Source of the DNA: Acidobacteriota bacterium | Lineage (GTDB): Bacteria > Acidobacteriota > Vicinamibacteria > Vicinamibacterales > UBA2999 | Direction: 5' to 3' | Assembly (NCBI GenBank): GCA_016789705.1 | Contig: JAEUQR010000083.1 | Span: forward strand, 27,311-91,310 | Length of the DNA: 64,000 bases | In this document: in pieces, positions 1 to 8,837 of the stretch | How the letters are laid out: each line of letters begins with the position of its first letter | Numbering within the stretch: the stretch's first letter is position 1 | Made by a program: the position numbers and the translations under genes | The notes under the pieces: model-generated | Told to the model about the DNA's origin: nothing | Seen by the model: the letters and a program-made list of their open reading frames with translations, nothing else | Databases searched by the model: none

Positions 1-1
1 C

Positions 2-361
2 TACATGACGCAGCGTCCCGACGTGACGTGCGACCCGAACAACGGCCCGAAGACGACGGCACAGTGGTTCGATACGAGCTGCTTCGTGGCTCGCTCGCTC
101 GCCGATTCGGGCGTGCGTCCGGGCAACGCCGGCCGCAACAGTGTCCGCGGGCCGGGGTTCCAGAGCACGGACCTCTCGATTTTCAAGAACTTCGACTTCC
201 TGGGGCATCACCGCGTGCAGGCACGCATCGAGGCGTTCAACGTGTGGAACCAGGCACGATTCCGCAACCCGAATGGCACGTTCGGCGCCGCACCGTTCGG
301 TCGGATCACCGCGGCCGAGGACGGCCGCGTGATTCAGCTGGCGCTCAAGTACTCGTTCTAG
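2..361 (+). CDS. TonB-dependent receptor, C-terminal fragment (Oar-like)
   Basis: Only the last ~119 codons are visible; the gene enters from the left edge. The alternating polar/hydrophobic segments (DLSIFKNFDF, ARIEAFNVWN) and the ending ALKYSF with a terminal Phe are what is expected of the last strands of an outer-membrane beta-barrel. The phrase 'FNVWNQARFRNPNGTFG' closely resembles the C-termini of the large CarboxypepD_reg/TonB-dependent receptors that are abundant in Acidobacteriota. The substrate cannot be judged from this fragment. The stop codon TAG is itself the first three bases of a G-rich repeat. Family assignment rests on the C-terminal signature only. Confidence 0.75.
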   Translation, partial: YMTQRPDVTCDPNNGPKTTAQWFDTSCFVARSLADSGVRPGNAGRNSVRGPGFQSTDLSIFKNFDFLGHHRVQARIEAFNVWNQARFRNPNGTFGAAPFGRITAAEDGRVIQLALKYSF

Positions 362-396
362 GGGCTGGGGATAAGGGGCTGGGGGCTGGGGCTCGG
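361..396 (+). repeat. G-rich minisatellite (GGGGCT units) starting at a stop codon
   Basis: Four GGGGCT-type units (GGGGCTGGGG, AAGGGGCT, GGGGGCT, GGGGCTCGG) begin immediately at the TAG stop of the receptor gene. The same TAGGGGCTGG junction recurs after flgI at 41918. Runs of four or more G spaced by two or three bases could fold into a G-quadruplex; that is inference. Confidence 0.7.
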
Positions 397-472
397 CAAG
401 AGCCTCAGTCCCGCGGCTCCGTCCGACGTCCAGCTCCCCATGCTGCCGTTGCCCCGGCCTCAGTTCCCGGCG

Positions 473-507
473 CCCCAATGACACCCCAGTCCCCAGTCCC
501 CAGTCTC
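473..507 (-). repeat. G-rich minisatellite, inverse orientation (GGGGACT units)
   Basis: On the plus strand this is CCCCA followed by three CCCCAGT units; on the minus strand it reads GGGGACT repeats. It lies about 75 bases from the plus-oriented tract at 361-396, so the pair is inverted around the receptor/phosphatase junction. It overlaps the first codons of the phosphatase gene if the ATG at 478 is used, which makes that start doubtful. Confidence 0.65.
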
Positions 508-2079
508 GTGGTGGTGACGCGCCGCCGGGTGCTGCGCGGCCTGACGATCGCGGCCGCAGGTGTGGCGGCGGCGGGGCCGCGGGTCTTCGGTCAGGCCCCG
601 AGCCTCATCACTGCGCCCGGAGTGCGGCCGGTCGTGACCGACGGCGTGGCGTCGACGCTCGTCGGCGAGGACGCCGCCGTCGTCTGGGCGCGCGCCGACC
701 GGGCAGCGCGGATGATCGTCGAGTACGCGACCACCGATACCTTCCGTAACGTGCGGCGGGTGGTCGGGCCCTCGGCGCTCGAGAGCCACGATTTCACCGC
801 GCGCGTGCATCTCACGGATCTGCCGCGCGGGCAGCGCGTGTTCTACCGCGTGTCCTTCCAGGACCTGTCCGACATCCGTCAGTTCAGCGAGCCGGTGGCC
901 GGGCAGCTCGGCACGGCGCCGGCGCCGCGCGCCCGTGACGTGTCGCTCGTGTTCTCGGCCGACACGGTGGGGCAGGGTTGGGGACTCGATCCGGCCTTCG
1001 GCGGCATGCTCACGTACGCGAGCATGCTCGATGCGGAACCCGACCTCTTCATCAACCTCGGTGATGCCATCTATGCCGACGCGCCCGTGCAGGCCGAGGT
1101 GCGGCTCGACGACGGGCGGATCTGGAAGAACCTCACGGCCGAGGCCAAGAGCAAGGTGGCCGAGACGCTGGCCGAGTACCGCGGCAACTACCGCTACAAC
1201 CTGCAGGACGCGCACATGCGGCGTTTCAACGCCGCCGTGCCGCAGCTCACCGTGTGGGACGACCACGAGGTGCGCGACAACTGGTACTTCGAGCGCCGGC
1301 TCGAGGACGACAAGCGCTTTACCGTGAAGTCAGTGGCGCTGCTCGCGGCGCGGGCCCGCCAGGCGTGTTTCGAGTACACGCCGATGCCGTTCGACGCGGT
1401 TGATCCAGAGCGTCTCTACCGCTCCGTGCGCTACGGCCCCGTCGAAGTGTTCCTGCTCGATCACCGCAGTTACCGCGGCGCCAACAGCACGAACCGGCAG
1501 GCGACGCCCGGTGACCCCTCGGCGCTCATGGGCGCGGCGCAGGTGGCGTGGCTGAAGCGCGCGCTCGTCGCCAGCACCGCCACCTGGAAGGTGATGGCGA
1601 GCAGCCTGCCGGTCGGCCTCGTCGTGCGCGACTTCCCGGACTACTTCGAGGCCGTGGCGCAGGGCGACCCCGGGGGGCCGCTCGGCCGCGAGCTCGAGAT
1701 CGCCGACCTGCTGCGTTTCATCAGAGACGAGAACATCGACAACGTCGTCTGGATCACGGGCGACGTGCACTACGCCGCCGCGCATCACTACGATCCGGCG
1801 CGGGCCCGCTTCACCGAGTTCTCGCCGTTCTGGGAATTCGTGGCCGGCCCGCTGCATGCCGGCACGTTCGGGCCGAACGCGCTCGATCCGACGTTCGGCC
1901 CGGAGGTGCGGTTTCTCTCGATTCCCGATGGCATGAAGCCCAACCGGCCGCCGTCCGACGGCCTGCAGTTCTTCGGGCGCTTCGTCGTGGAGGCGAAGAC
2001 GGAGGCGCTCCGGGCGAGCCTGCATGACCGGGGCGGGCGCGAGCTCTACACCGTCACACTGCCGCCGGGCCGCCGGTGA
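478..2079 (+). CDS. phoD: PhoD-family alkaline phosphatase/phosphodiesterase, Tat-exported
   Basis: A 533-residue protein. A twin-arginine signal (TRRRVLRGLTIAAAG, residues ~14-28) predicts folded export through Tat, as known for PhoD. It is followed by a PhoD N-terminal Ig-like domain (VVWARADRAARMIVEY) and a metallophosphoesterase domain with GDAIYAD, WDDHEVRDNW (~260-269), LLDHRSYRG and TGDVHY (~427-432). Such enzymes hydrolyse phosphate mono- or diesters outside the cytoplasm using Ca/Fe. The first codons after ATG478 lie in a C-rich repeat; the GTG codons at 508, 511 or 514, just before the RR motif, are alternative starts. The last bases overlap the next gene (GTGA). No Pho-box is evident upstream. 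Confidence 0.85.
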   Translation: MTPQSPVPSLVVVTRRRVLRGLTIAAAGVAAAGPRVFGQAPSLITAPGVRPVVTDGVASTLVGEDAAVVWARADRAARMIVEYATTDTFRNVRRVVGPSALESHDFTARVHLTDLPRGQRVFYRVSFQDLSDIRQFSEPVAGQLGTAPAPRARDVSLVFSADTVGQGWGLDPAFGGMLTYASMLDAEPDLFINLGDAIYADAPVQAEVRLDDGRIWKNLTAEAKSKVAETLAEYRGNYRYNLQDAHMRRFNAAVPQLTVWDDHEVRDNWYFERRLEDDKRFTVKSVALLAARARQACFEYTPMPFDAVDPERLYRSVRYGPVEVFLLDHRSYRGANSTNRQATPGDPSALMGAAQVAWLKRALVASTATWKVMASSLPVGLVVRDFPDYFEAVAQGDPGGPLGRELEIADLLRFIRDENIDNVVWITGDVHYAAAHHYDPARARFTEFSPFWEFVAGPLHAGTFGPNALDPTFGPEVRFLSIPDGMKPNRPPSDGLQFFGRFVVEAKTEALRASLHDRGGRELYTVTLPPGRR

Positions 2080-2630
2080 ACGCCCGCGCCGTTTACCTGG
2101 TGAACTACGGCGCGTATCAGCTCGGCTGGCTGGCGGCGATCCTGGGCGCCGCGGCCGGCGTCGGCACGGCCGGCGCCTCGCTCGCCTTCGCGCTCACGGC
2201 CGGGCATGTCGTGCTCGCGCGCGACCGGCGCGGCGAAGCCGTCCTCGTCCTCGCGGCGCTCGCCTGCGGCGTCGTGGTGGAGTCGTGGCAGATCGCGTCG
2301 GGCACCTACCGCGTGCTGGCGGACGCGGCACCTGGCGCGTGGCCGCCGCTCTGGCTGCTCGCGCTCTGGGCCCAGTTCGCCACCACGTTCCGCTTCAGCC
2401 TGCGGCACATCATGACCAACCCGCGCGCGGCGATGCTGTTCGGCGCCCTTGGCGGGCCGATCGCCTTCCTGGCAGGCGAACGCCTCGGCGCCGTCGTGCT
2501 GCAGGTGCCGCTCGGCCCGGGACTGGCGCGGCTGGTTGCGGCATGGGCGCTCGCCCTGGCCGCGCTGGCCTGGGGGGCGCGCCGCCTCGCGGCGCCGGCC
2601 GTGGGGTACCGGTCGATCGCCCGCGGTTAG
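2076..2630 (+). CDS. DUF2878-like integral membrane protein
   Basis: A 184-residue, very hydrophobic protein with about five membrane helices (roughly residues 15-40, 48-64, 85-103, 115-135 and 145-165). The loop NPRAAMLFGALGGPIAFLAGERLGAV resembles DUF2878 inner-membrane proteins; no biochemical role is known for the family. The GTG start overlaps the phosphatase stop (GTGA), so translation is probably coupled. The 3' end overlaps the convergent kinase gene: TTAG at 2627-2630 supplies the stop codons of both genes. Start and frame are secure, function is not. Confidence 0.6.
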   Translation: MNARAVYLVNYGAYQLGWLAAILGAAAGVGTAGASLAFALTAGHVVLARDRRGEAVLVLAALACGVVVESWQIASGTYRVLADAAPGAWPPLWLLALWAQFATTFRFSLRHIMTNPRAAMLFGALGGPIAFLAGERLGAVVLQVPLGPGLARLVAAWALALAALAWGARRLAAPAVGYRSIARG

Positions 2631-4327
2631 TGGCTGCCGTCGCGCAGCAGCGCGCCGACCTGCTCGACGAGGATCTGCCGCGTGACCGGCTTGTGCAGCA
2701 GCACCGTATGGGGCGCCTGCGCGATGCCGGCCTCGAGTTCGTCGGCATACCCCGAGACGAAGAGCACCTTCACGTCGGGACGGCGTGCGCGGATGGCGCT
2801 CGTGAGCGCCGGGCCACTGACGTTCGGCATCACGACGTCGGTGACGACGAGGTCGATGTCGGCGCCGCGCGCGTCGAACGTCTCGAGCGCGTCGCGGCCA
2901 TCGGAGGCTTCGATCACCGTGTAGCCGGCGCGTTCGAGGAAGCGCGAGAAGAGCCCGCGCACTTCCGGATCGTCTTCGACGAGCAGCACGGTGGCGCCGA
3001 GCGGCTCGTCGACCGTCGGCGGCGGCGTCTCGCGCACGCGCGGCGCCGGATGGGCGGCATCAAGCACGGCCGGCAGCAGCACGTGCACGGCGGTGCCGGC
3101 GCCGGGCGCCGTGTCGATCCACGTGTAGCCCTCGCTCTGTTTGACGATGCCGTACACCATCGAAAGACCGAGGCCGCTGCCCTTGGTGATGTCCTTGGTC
3201 GTGAAGAACGGCTCGTAGGCCTGCGTCGCCGTGTCTTCGTCCATGCCGGTGCCAGTGTCGCGCACCGAGAGCAGCACCCAGGCGCCGGCCGGTACCCGTA
3301 CGGGCAGCGACTCGTGCGCCCACGGCTCCTCGAGGATGAAGTTGGCCGTCGAGATCTCGAGCGTGCCGCCGTCAACCATGGCGTCGCGGGCGTTGATGGC
3401 GAGGTTCAGCACGACCTGTTCGATCTGGCCCGGATCGACCTTCACGGCGGCCAGGTCCGGGGCGAGTGTGCTCACGAGCTGCACGTCTTCGCCGATGACG
3501 CGCGTGAGCATCCGCTCGAGGGTGCGCACGGTGACGTTCAGGTCGAGCACCTCGGGCATCAGGATCTGCCGGCGTCCGAACGCGAGCAGCTGGCGGGTGA
3601 GCGAGGCGGCCCGGTCGGTGGCCGTCTGGATGCTGCGCAGCAGGCGGCGGCGGGACGGCGCGTCGAGGCCGCCGGCACCGAGCGCCTCAGCGTGTCCGCC
3701 GATGACCTGGAGCAGGTTGTTGAAGTCGTGGGCGACGCCGCCGGCCAGGCGGCCGAGCGCGCCGATCTTCTGCGACCGGCGCAGCTGCTCGGTGAGGTCC
3801 TTGTTGTCCTGGAGCGCACTTTCGAGCCGCGTGCGATCGCCGCGGTCGTGCACGGTCACGAGCGACCAGCCGGCGGTGTCGAGACGTTCGACGTGCACGT
3901 CGGCCGGGCACGACTCGCCGTCACGGCGCGTGTAGGAGGCGGTGCGGCGCGGGTGCGGCGAGGGCGGCGCCAGCGGCCCGACGGTGTCGAGGCCCGGCGG
4001 CGCGGTGACGTAGCGGTCGAGCGGGGCGCCCTCGAGGGCCACCGCGGTGATGCCGAGCAGGCGTTCGAAGGCGGCATTCACGCGCACGATGGCGCCGTCG
4101 CGGTCGACCACGGCGAGGGCTTCGGCCACCGCATCGATGGGGACGGCCGCGCCCGGCTCGGCGGGGCGGCGGCGCAGCCGCGCCCGTGCGCCGCCACGCG
4201 GTTCGCGGACCGCCGGCGCCGTGTCGCCGCGATCCGTCAGCCACGCGCGTTCGAACGGCGTCATGGTCAGCGGCTCACGCCGATGCCCGGCGCCCCCTTG
4301 CGGTGGACGGGTGCTGCGGTGCGCCAT
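2627..4327 (-). CDS. Soluble hybrid histidine kinase (PAS-HisKA-HATPase-REC)
   Basis: A 566-residue protein without membrane segments. A PAS-like domain (~60-130, ALAVVDRDGAIVRVNAAFERLLG) is followed by the phosphoacceptor H-box (GGVAHDFNNLLQVIGG, His ~200), the N-box (NARDAM), G-boxes (DTGTGMDED, GSGLGLSM) and a C-terminal receiver with an intact acidic pocket (VEDDPE) and phospho-Asp ~497 (VVTDVVMP). It should autophosphorylate and pass phosphate to its own receiver or a partner. I chose ATG4327 because GGAAGG lies six bases upstream; ATG4264 is possible. The HisKA half is nearly identical to that of the kinase ending at 5413, so the two look like a local duplication. Confidence 0.85.
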   Translation of the reverse strand: MAHRSTRPPQGGAGHRREPLTMTPFERAWLTDRGDTAPAVREPRGGARARLRRRPAEPGAAVPIDAVAEALAVVDRDGAIVRVNAAFERLLGITAVALEGAPLDRYVTAPPGLDTVGPLAPPSPHPRRTASYTRRDGESCPADVHVERLDTAGWSLVTVHDRGDRTRLESALQDNKDLTEQLRRSQKIGALGRLAGGVAHDFNNLLQVIGGHAEALGAGGLDAPSRRRLLRSIQTATDRAASLTRQLLAFGRRQILMPEVLDLNVTVRTLERMLTRVIGEDVQLVSTLAPDLAAVKVDPGQIEQVVLNLAINARDAMVDGGTLEISTANFILEEPWAHESLPVRVPAGAWVLLSVRDTGTGMDEDTATQAYEPFFTTKDITKGSGLGLSMVYGIVKQSEGYTWIDTAPGAGTAVHVLLPAVLDAAHPAPRVRETPPPTVDEPLGATVLLVEDDPEVRGLFSRFLERAGYTVIEASDGRDALETFDARGADIDLVVTDVVMPNVSGPALTSAIRARRPDVKVLFVSGYADELEAGIAQAPHTVLLHKPVTRQILVEQVGALLRDGSH

Positions 4328-4433
4328 CCAGTGCCTTCCGTCATCCTCACACACATTCCCCGATTTCGGAATCGGCACATCGGCCGGGCGCTTGAATCGG
4401 CCCTCAGGCTGCCAGGCGGCGACGCGTCGGCGA

Positions 4434-5375
4434 TCAGCCTTCGAACATGCTCTCGGTGGCACGCACCTGTTCGCCGACGTCCGCCACCAGATCGGCGATT
4501 TCGCTGAGCAGCGTGACCCGATGCGAGAGCGGCAGGGCCTGGGCCACCCGGTCGAGCTGCGCCGGATCCTGATCGGCCGGCTCCGGCAGCGGCGTCACCC
4601 AGTACCCCATCCACTCGGCGAGCTGGCAGGCCACCGAGACACGCGTCAGCATGTCGGTCGGACCCACGGCGTCGGGGTTGTGATGGTGCGCGGCCACGTC
4701 CTGGAAGACCTGCGGCAGCAGGAGCTGCTGGGCGAACCACTCACCGGCTTCGCAGTGGTCCATCCCCAGAAGCGTGCGTTCGAGGTGCAGCAGGTGGACG
4801 CCGCGGGTGTCGGCGGCGTCGAGGAAGGCGGGGTACTGCTTGGGGTGCGCGACGATGAGGGCCATGCGGCCGATGTCGTGGAGCAACCCGGCGGTGTAGG
4901 CGTCGGCGGGGCTGCCGCCGAGCCTGAGGGCAACCTGCTCGGCCGTCGCCGCGCAGGCGATGTTGTGGCGCCAGCAGCGTTGCACGGCCGGCAGGCGCAG
5001 CGCCTGGCCAAGGTAGCGTCTGAGCCCGATGGTGGCGGCCAGGGCGCGAATCCGCGCCACGCCGAGCAGTGTCGTGGCGTGGCGGACACTCGTCACCTCG
5101 CCGCGGATGCCGTAGTAGGCCGTATTGGCGGCGCGGAGCACCTCGGCCGCGATGGTCGCGTCGGCCGAAATCGTGTCGGCGACGTCGCCGAGCCCGACGT
5201 CGTCTTTGGCGAGCAGGCCGAGCAGATTGACCGCCACCGACGGGATCGGGGGCAGTTCGCAGTTGCGGCGCAGCAGGCGCGTCTTTGCGGGGGGCGCGAC
5301 CCGGCTGCTGCCCGCCGCCAGGTCGGTTGCGTGTGCGTTGATCTCCACCTCGGCCTCGGTCAGGGGAATCGGCAC
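4434..5375 (-). CDS. HDOD-domain signalling protein
   Basis: A 313-residue protein made of an HDOD domain (LPPIPSVAVNLLGLL, ADATIAAEVLRAANTAYYG, VRHATTLLGVARIRALA, LLHDIGRMALI). HDOD proteins resemble HD phosphohydrolases but usually lack the metal site; here an HD pair is present within LLHDIG, so catalysis is not strictly excluded. Family members act as scaffolds in two-component and c-di-GMP signalling, and in Campylobacter and Xanthomonas some affect motility. It sits between two paralogous hybrid kinases on the same strand, which suggests they are partners. Gaps to the neighbours are 106 and 37 bases, compatible with one transcript. Confidence 0.85.
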   Translation of the reverse strand: MPIPLTEAEVEINAHATDLAAGSSRVAPPAKTRLLRRNCELPPIPSVAVNLLGLLAKDDVGLGDVADTISADATIAAEVLRAANTAYYGIRGEVTSVRHATTLLGVARIRALAATIGLRRYLGQALRLPAVQRCWRHNIACAATAEQVALRLGGSPADAYTAGLLHDIGRMALIVAHPKQYPAFLDAADTRGVHLLHLERTLLGMDHCEAGEWFAQQLLLPQVFQDVAAHHHNPDAVGPTDMLTRVSVACQLAEWMGYWVTPLPEPADQDPAQLDRVAQALPLSHRVTLLSEIADLVADVGEQVRATESMFEG

Positions 5376-5412
5376 TTACGCGGCCGGCTCCAGTCCGAGG
5401 CCGGGGCCGGGC

Positions 5413-7422
5413 CTACGCGTCGGTCTGCCCCATGAGCGCGGCGATGTGTTTCAGCAGGGCAGAGCGGGTGACCGGCTTGGCCACGTGCGCGGCGTGGGGA
5501 TCCTGGCCGCCGAGTTCGAGCTCGTCGGTGTAGCCCGAGACGAAGAGCACGCGCACGTCCGGCCGGCGGGCCCGCAGCGCGCCTGCCAGCGACGGCCCGC
5601 TCACATTCGGCATCACCACGTCGGTCACGACGACGTCGATCTCGTCGGCATGCCGCTCGAAGAGCTCGAGCGCTTCCTGCCCGTCGCCGGCCTCGCGCAC
5701 GAGGTAACCGCCATCGCGCAGGAAGGTCGAGAAGAGCGTGCGCACTTCAGGGTCGTCCTCGACGAGCAGCACCGTGCCGCCGGCGCTCTCGACCCGTGCC
5801 GCGAACCCGGCGTCTTCGCGCGGCAGCGGCACCTCGTCGTCGTGCACAGCCGGCAGCAGCACGTGCACGCTGGTGCCGGCGCCGGGCGCGGTCTCGATCC
5901 ACGTGAAGCCGTCGCTCTGTTTCACGATGCCGTAGACCATGGACAGGCCGAGGCCGCTGCCGCGGCTCGCATCCTTGGTCGTGAAGAACGGCTCGAACGC
6001 CTGTGCCGCGGTGTCGGCGTCCATCCCGGTGCCGGTGTCGAGCACCGACAGCAGCACCCAGTCGCCGGCCGGCACGGCGACCGGCAGCGACGGATGACTC
6101 CACGCATCGGCGAGGAGGAAGTTGGCGGTGGCCACTTCGAGCGTGCCGCCCTCGGCCATGGCGTCGCGCGCGTTTATGGCGAGGTTGAGCAGCACCTGTT
6201 CGATCTGGCCCGGGTCGACCTTCACCCGCCGCAGATCCGGCGCGAGCGAACTGACGAACTGCACGTCTTCGCCGATGACGCGGCCGAGCATGTGCTCGAG
6301 CGACAGCACCGTGACGTTCAGGTCGACCACCTGCGGCACGAGCACCTGGCGGCGGCCGAACGCGAGCAGTTGCCGTGTGAGGGAGGCGGCGCGGTCGGTC
6401 GCGCGCTGGATGCGCTGCAGCAGGCGCCGCCGCGACGGATGGTCGAGGCCCTCGGCGCCGAGTGTCTCGGCGTATCCGCCGATGACCTGCAGCAGGTTGT
6501 TGAAGTCGTGGGCCACGCCACCGGCCAGGCGGCCGAGCGCGCCGATCTTCTGCGAGCGGCGGAGCTGTTCGGCGAGGTCGTGGTTGGCGGTGAGCGCGTC
6601 GGTCGCCACCTGCCGCCAGCGCTGATTCCGCAGCGTCACGAAGACCGGTGCGTTGGGGCCGTGTCCGGCCGGCGTGAAGACGAGGTCGATCGGCACGATC
6701 TCGTCTTCGACTGCGGTCGTGACGGTGAGGGTGGGCGGCGCACCTTCCGGCCCGTCGCCGGCGGTGGGCGCCGAGGGCAGCAGGGCGAGCAGGTCGCGGC
6801 CCGCGCAGACGGCCGTATCAGGCTGGCCGAGTTCGCGGGCGAAGGCCGGCGAGGCGACGAGCACCGTGCCGGCGGCGTCGACGACGGCCACGCCGTCGCC
6901 GACCTGGTCGAAGAGCAGGCGCCAGTCCACGGCCGGCACCGGCGCGCTCGCCGGTCCAAGCAGCGCGTCGTCGGCCGTACGGGCCAGCGTCAGGCGCAGC
7001 CGGTCCTGCGGCGTGGAGTCGGCGGGGACGCGGGTGGCGACCCAGCGGGCCACCTGCCCGGGCGCCGCGTCATTCGGCAGGAGGTCGGCGTCGAGCTGGA
7101 TGCCGGCATCGGGCGGCACACTCGTCGGTGCCAGCACGGCCACGGGCGTGCGCCGCGAACCGGCGTGGGCGCGCAGGCGCCGGCAGACGTCCAGGGCGTC
7201 GAACGACGGCGGGGCGTCGCCGAGTACGACGGCGTCTGGCGCGTGCATCACCAGCGCCGACAGCGCCGCGCTGGCGTCGGTGACCGCTTCCACCCCGTAG
7301 CCCTGCGTGTCGAGCAGGGCGGCCAGCTGGCGCCGGAAGCCGTCCGAGCCGCCTGCCACGAGCACCGTCCGGCGCGCCTGGGGAGGGAAACCTGCGCGAC
7401 GGCCCGGAGACTGAGTACTCAC
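5413..7422 (-). CDS. Soluble hybrid histidine kinase (pseudo-REC-PAS-HisKA-HATPase-REC)
   Basis: A 669-residue protein. Residues ~15-130 have receiver-like secondary structure, but the acidic pair is VAGGSD and the phosphoacceptor position reads VVLGDAPP, with Gly where Asp is expected, so this looks like a pseudo-receiver. A PAS-like region follows, then the H-box (GGVAHDFNNLLQVIGG, His ~305), N-box (NARDAM), G-boxes and a complete C-terminal receiver (Asp ~601). The GTG start at 7422 is supported by GGAAGG six bases upstream. The core is a close paralogue of the kinase ending at 2627. No membrane segment is seen, so the signal is likely cytoplasmic. Confidence 0.85.
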   Translation of the reverse strand: MSTQSPGRRAGFPPQARRTVLVAGGSDGFRRQLAALLDTQGYGVEAVTDASAALSALVMHAPDAVVLGDAPPSFDALDVCRRLRAHAGSRRTPVAVLAPTSVPPDAGIQLDADLLPNDAAPGQVARWVATRVPADSTPQDRLRLTLARTADDALLGPASAPVPAVDWRLLFDQVGDGVAVVDAAGTVLVASPAFARELGQPDTAVCAGRDLLALLPSAPTAGDGPEGAPPTLTVTTAVEDEIVPIDLVFTPAGHGPNAPVFVTLRNQRWRQVATDALTANHDLAEQLRRSQKIGALGRLAGGVAHDFNNLLQVIGGYAETLGAEGLDHPSRRRLLQRIQRATDRAASLTRQLLAFGRRQVLVPQVVDLNVTVLSLEHMLGRVIGEDVQFVSSLAPDLRRVKVDPGQIEQVLLNLAINARDAMAEGGTLEVATANFLLADAWSHPSLPVAVPAGDWVLLSVLDTGTGMDADTAAQAFEPFFTTKDASRGSGLGLSMVYGIVKQSDGFTWIETAPGAGTSVHVLLPAVHDDEVPLPREDAGFAARVESAGGTVLLVEDDPEVRTLFSTFLRDGGYLVREAGDGQEALELFERHADEIDVVVTDVVMPNVSGPSLAGALRARRPDVRVLFVSGYTDELELGGQDPHAAHVAKPVTRSALLKHIAALMGQTDA

Positions 7423-7475
7423 GTCGGTCCTTCCGCCGCCGGACCTGCAAATCCGGGGACGCCACATCATGGCAT

Positions 7476-7519
7476 CCGTGCTGCACGGAAATTCACCCGC
7501 CGCCGAAAAATGTGTGCAA
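7476..7519 (-). promoter_or_regulatory. Possible promoter with operator-like inverted repeat upstream of the hybrid kinase
   Basis: On the minus strand TTGCAC (7519-7514) and GTGAAT (7496-7491) are 17 bases apart, a weak sigma-70-like arrangement. Just downstream lies a perfect inverted repeat CCGTGC-T-GCACGG (7476-7488), well placed for a repressor. The -10 element matches only half of the consensus, so this is tentative. Confidence 0.25.
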
Positions 7520-7545
7520 ACCGCCGGAGACCGGGGCGAGCCGCC

Positions 7546-8775
7546 TCAGGCGGCGCCGTGCGTCAGCCTGCGGGCCCAGCCGAGGGCGTCCGCGTAGGCT
7601 TCGGGCAGCGAGTCGGCGTCGAGCCCGAGCGCGGTGGCCATCGCCGCCGCTTCGTCCCAGCGGCCCTGCTCGTAGTGCACGACGGCATCGAGCGCGCGGC
7701 GCGCGGTGTTGCTCGTGCCGAGCAGCGCGGCGTGGATCTCCGGGTCGAGCGGCAGCTCTCGCGTGACCGTCTCCATCGGATGGCCGAGCAGTACGTCGAG
7801 CAGCGAACAGAGCCCGAGCAGGAAGTAGGCGGCACCGTTGTCGGAGCGGTCGAGCGCCTGACCGATGAGTTCGCAGCAGCGCGCGCGGATGACGGTCATC
7901 GTCACCAGTTCCGACGGGCCCTGGTTCAGCCCGGCGAGCGCCCAGATCGAGCTCCACTTGCGCACCTGGTCCAGGCCGAGCAGCAGCAGTGCCTCGCGAA
8001 TCGAATGGATCTCGCGGCGCAGGCCGAAGCCGGCCGAGTTCACCGAGCGCAGCACACGGTAGGAGAGTGAGGCGTCGTGCTTCAGCAGGTCCTCGATGGC
8101 GCTGAGCGACACCGACGGCTGGTTGAGTGCGGCGACCAGCCGCATCTGCGTCAGCTGGTTCGCCGGCAGCGCGCGGCCCGAAAAGGTCACCGGCCGGCAG
8201 AAGTAATAGCCCTGGAAGAGCGAGCAGCCGGCGGCGCGGGCCCGCTCGAAGACGTCGGCCGTCTCGACCTTCTCGGCCACCACGGTCACGCCGGCGGCGA
8301 GCAGCCGCCTGGTCGTGCGCAGCAGGTCCTCGTGCTCGAGCGCGAGCACGTCGAGCTTCACGAAGCGGGCGAGAGGCACGAGCGCCTCGGCCGGCGAGCC
8401 GGGCACGAAGTCGTCGAGGGCGATGGCGTAGCCGCGCTGGCGCAGCGACGCGCACATCTCGACGACGGCGGGCGTGACCTGCACGCTCTCGAGGATCTCG
8501 AGCACCACCTGCTCGGGATCGAGCAGGCCGCTCGCATCGGCGAGCAGCGTCTGCATGTCGAGGTTGACGAAGGCACGGCGGCCGTCGGTGAGCGTGTCGA
8601 AGCCGATGCCGAGCAGCGCGTCGCCGATGACACGGGCCGAGACGCTGCCGTTCGTCTCGACGCAGGCGTCGGCGGCCGCCGTGGCGCGGTAGAGCAGTTC
8701 GTAGCCGAAGACCTGCTGACGCGCATCGAGAATCGGTTGGCGGGCGACGTGAACCTGATCGACGGTAACTGCCAT
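7546..8775 (-). CDS. EAL-HDOD protein (YuxH/CdgJ-like)
   Basis: A 409-residue protein. The N-terminal EAL-like domain (RQPILDARQQVFGYELLYR, VLEILESVQV, IALDDFVPG, KLDVLALE, VVAEKVET, GYYFCRP) is followed by an HDOD domain (~200-390, LTQMRLVAALN, HDASLSYRVLRSVNSAGFG, IREALLLLG). In this family the EAL motif is often degenerate; here the usual EAL triplet reads ELL, so c-di-GMP hydrolysis is doubtful and the domain may only bind or scaffold. Related Vibrio proteins (CdgJ) control motility. It is the second HDOD protein of the island. The start at ATG8775 is set by the family's usual N-terminus; no strong ribosome-binding site is visible. Confidence 0.82.
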   Translation of the reverse strand: MAVTVDQVHVARQPILDARQQVFGYELLYRATAAADACVETNGSVSARVIGDALLGIGFDTLTDGRRAFVNLDMQTLLADASGLLDPEQVVLEILESVQVTPAVVEMCASLRQRGYAIALDDFVPGSPAEALVPLARFVKLDVLALEHEDLLRTTRRLLAAGVTVVAEKVETADVFERARAAGCSLFQGYYFCRPVTFSGRALPANQLTQMRLVAALNQPSVSLSAIEDLLKHDASLSYRVLRSVNSAGFGLRREIHSIREALLLLGLDQVRKWSSIWALAGLNQGPSELVTMTVIRARCCELIGQALDRSDNGAAYFLLGLCSLLDVLLGHPMETVTRELPLDPEIHAALLGTSNTARRALDAVVHYEQGRWDEAAAMATALGLDADSLPEAYADALGWARRLTHGAA

Positions 8776-8837
8776 TCCGCCAGTTTCATCGGCCGCGCCG
8801 CCTGGGTCTTGAATGCCGGCCGGTCGCGGGGCGCGGC

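Noticed and set aside
361..507. CRISPR-like or transposon-end interpretation of the G-rich repeats
   Set aside because: Units are 6-7 bases without unique spacers, and no transposase or terminal inverted repeats are seen; treated as minisatellites.
2024..8070. Long plus-strand frames opposite the hybrid kinases
   Set aside because: Low-complexity Arg/Ala/Gly translation, no ribosome-binding sites, and conserved kinase and HDOD domains on the other strand.
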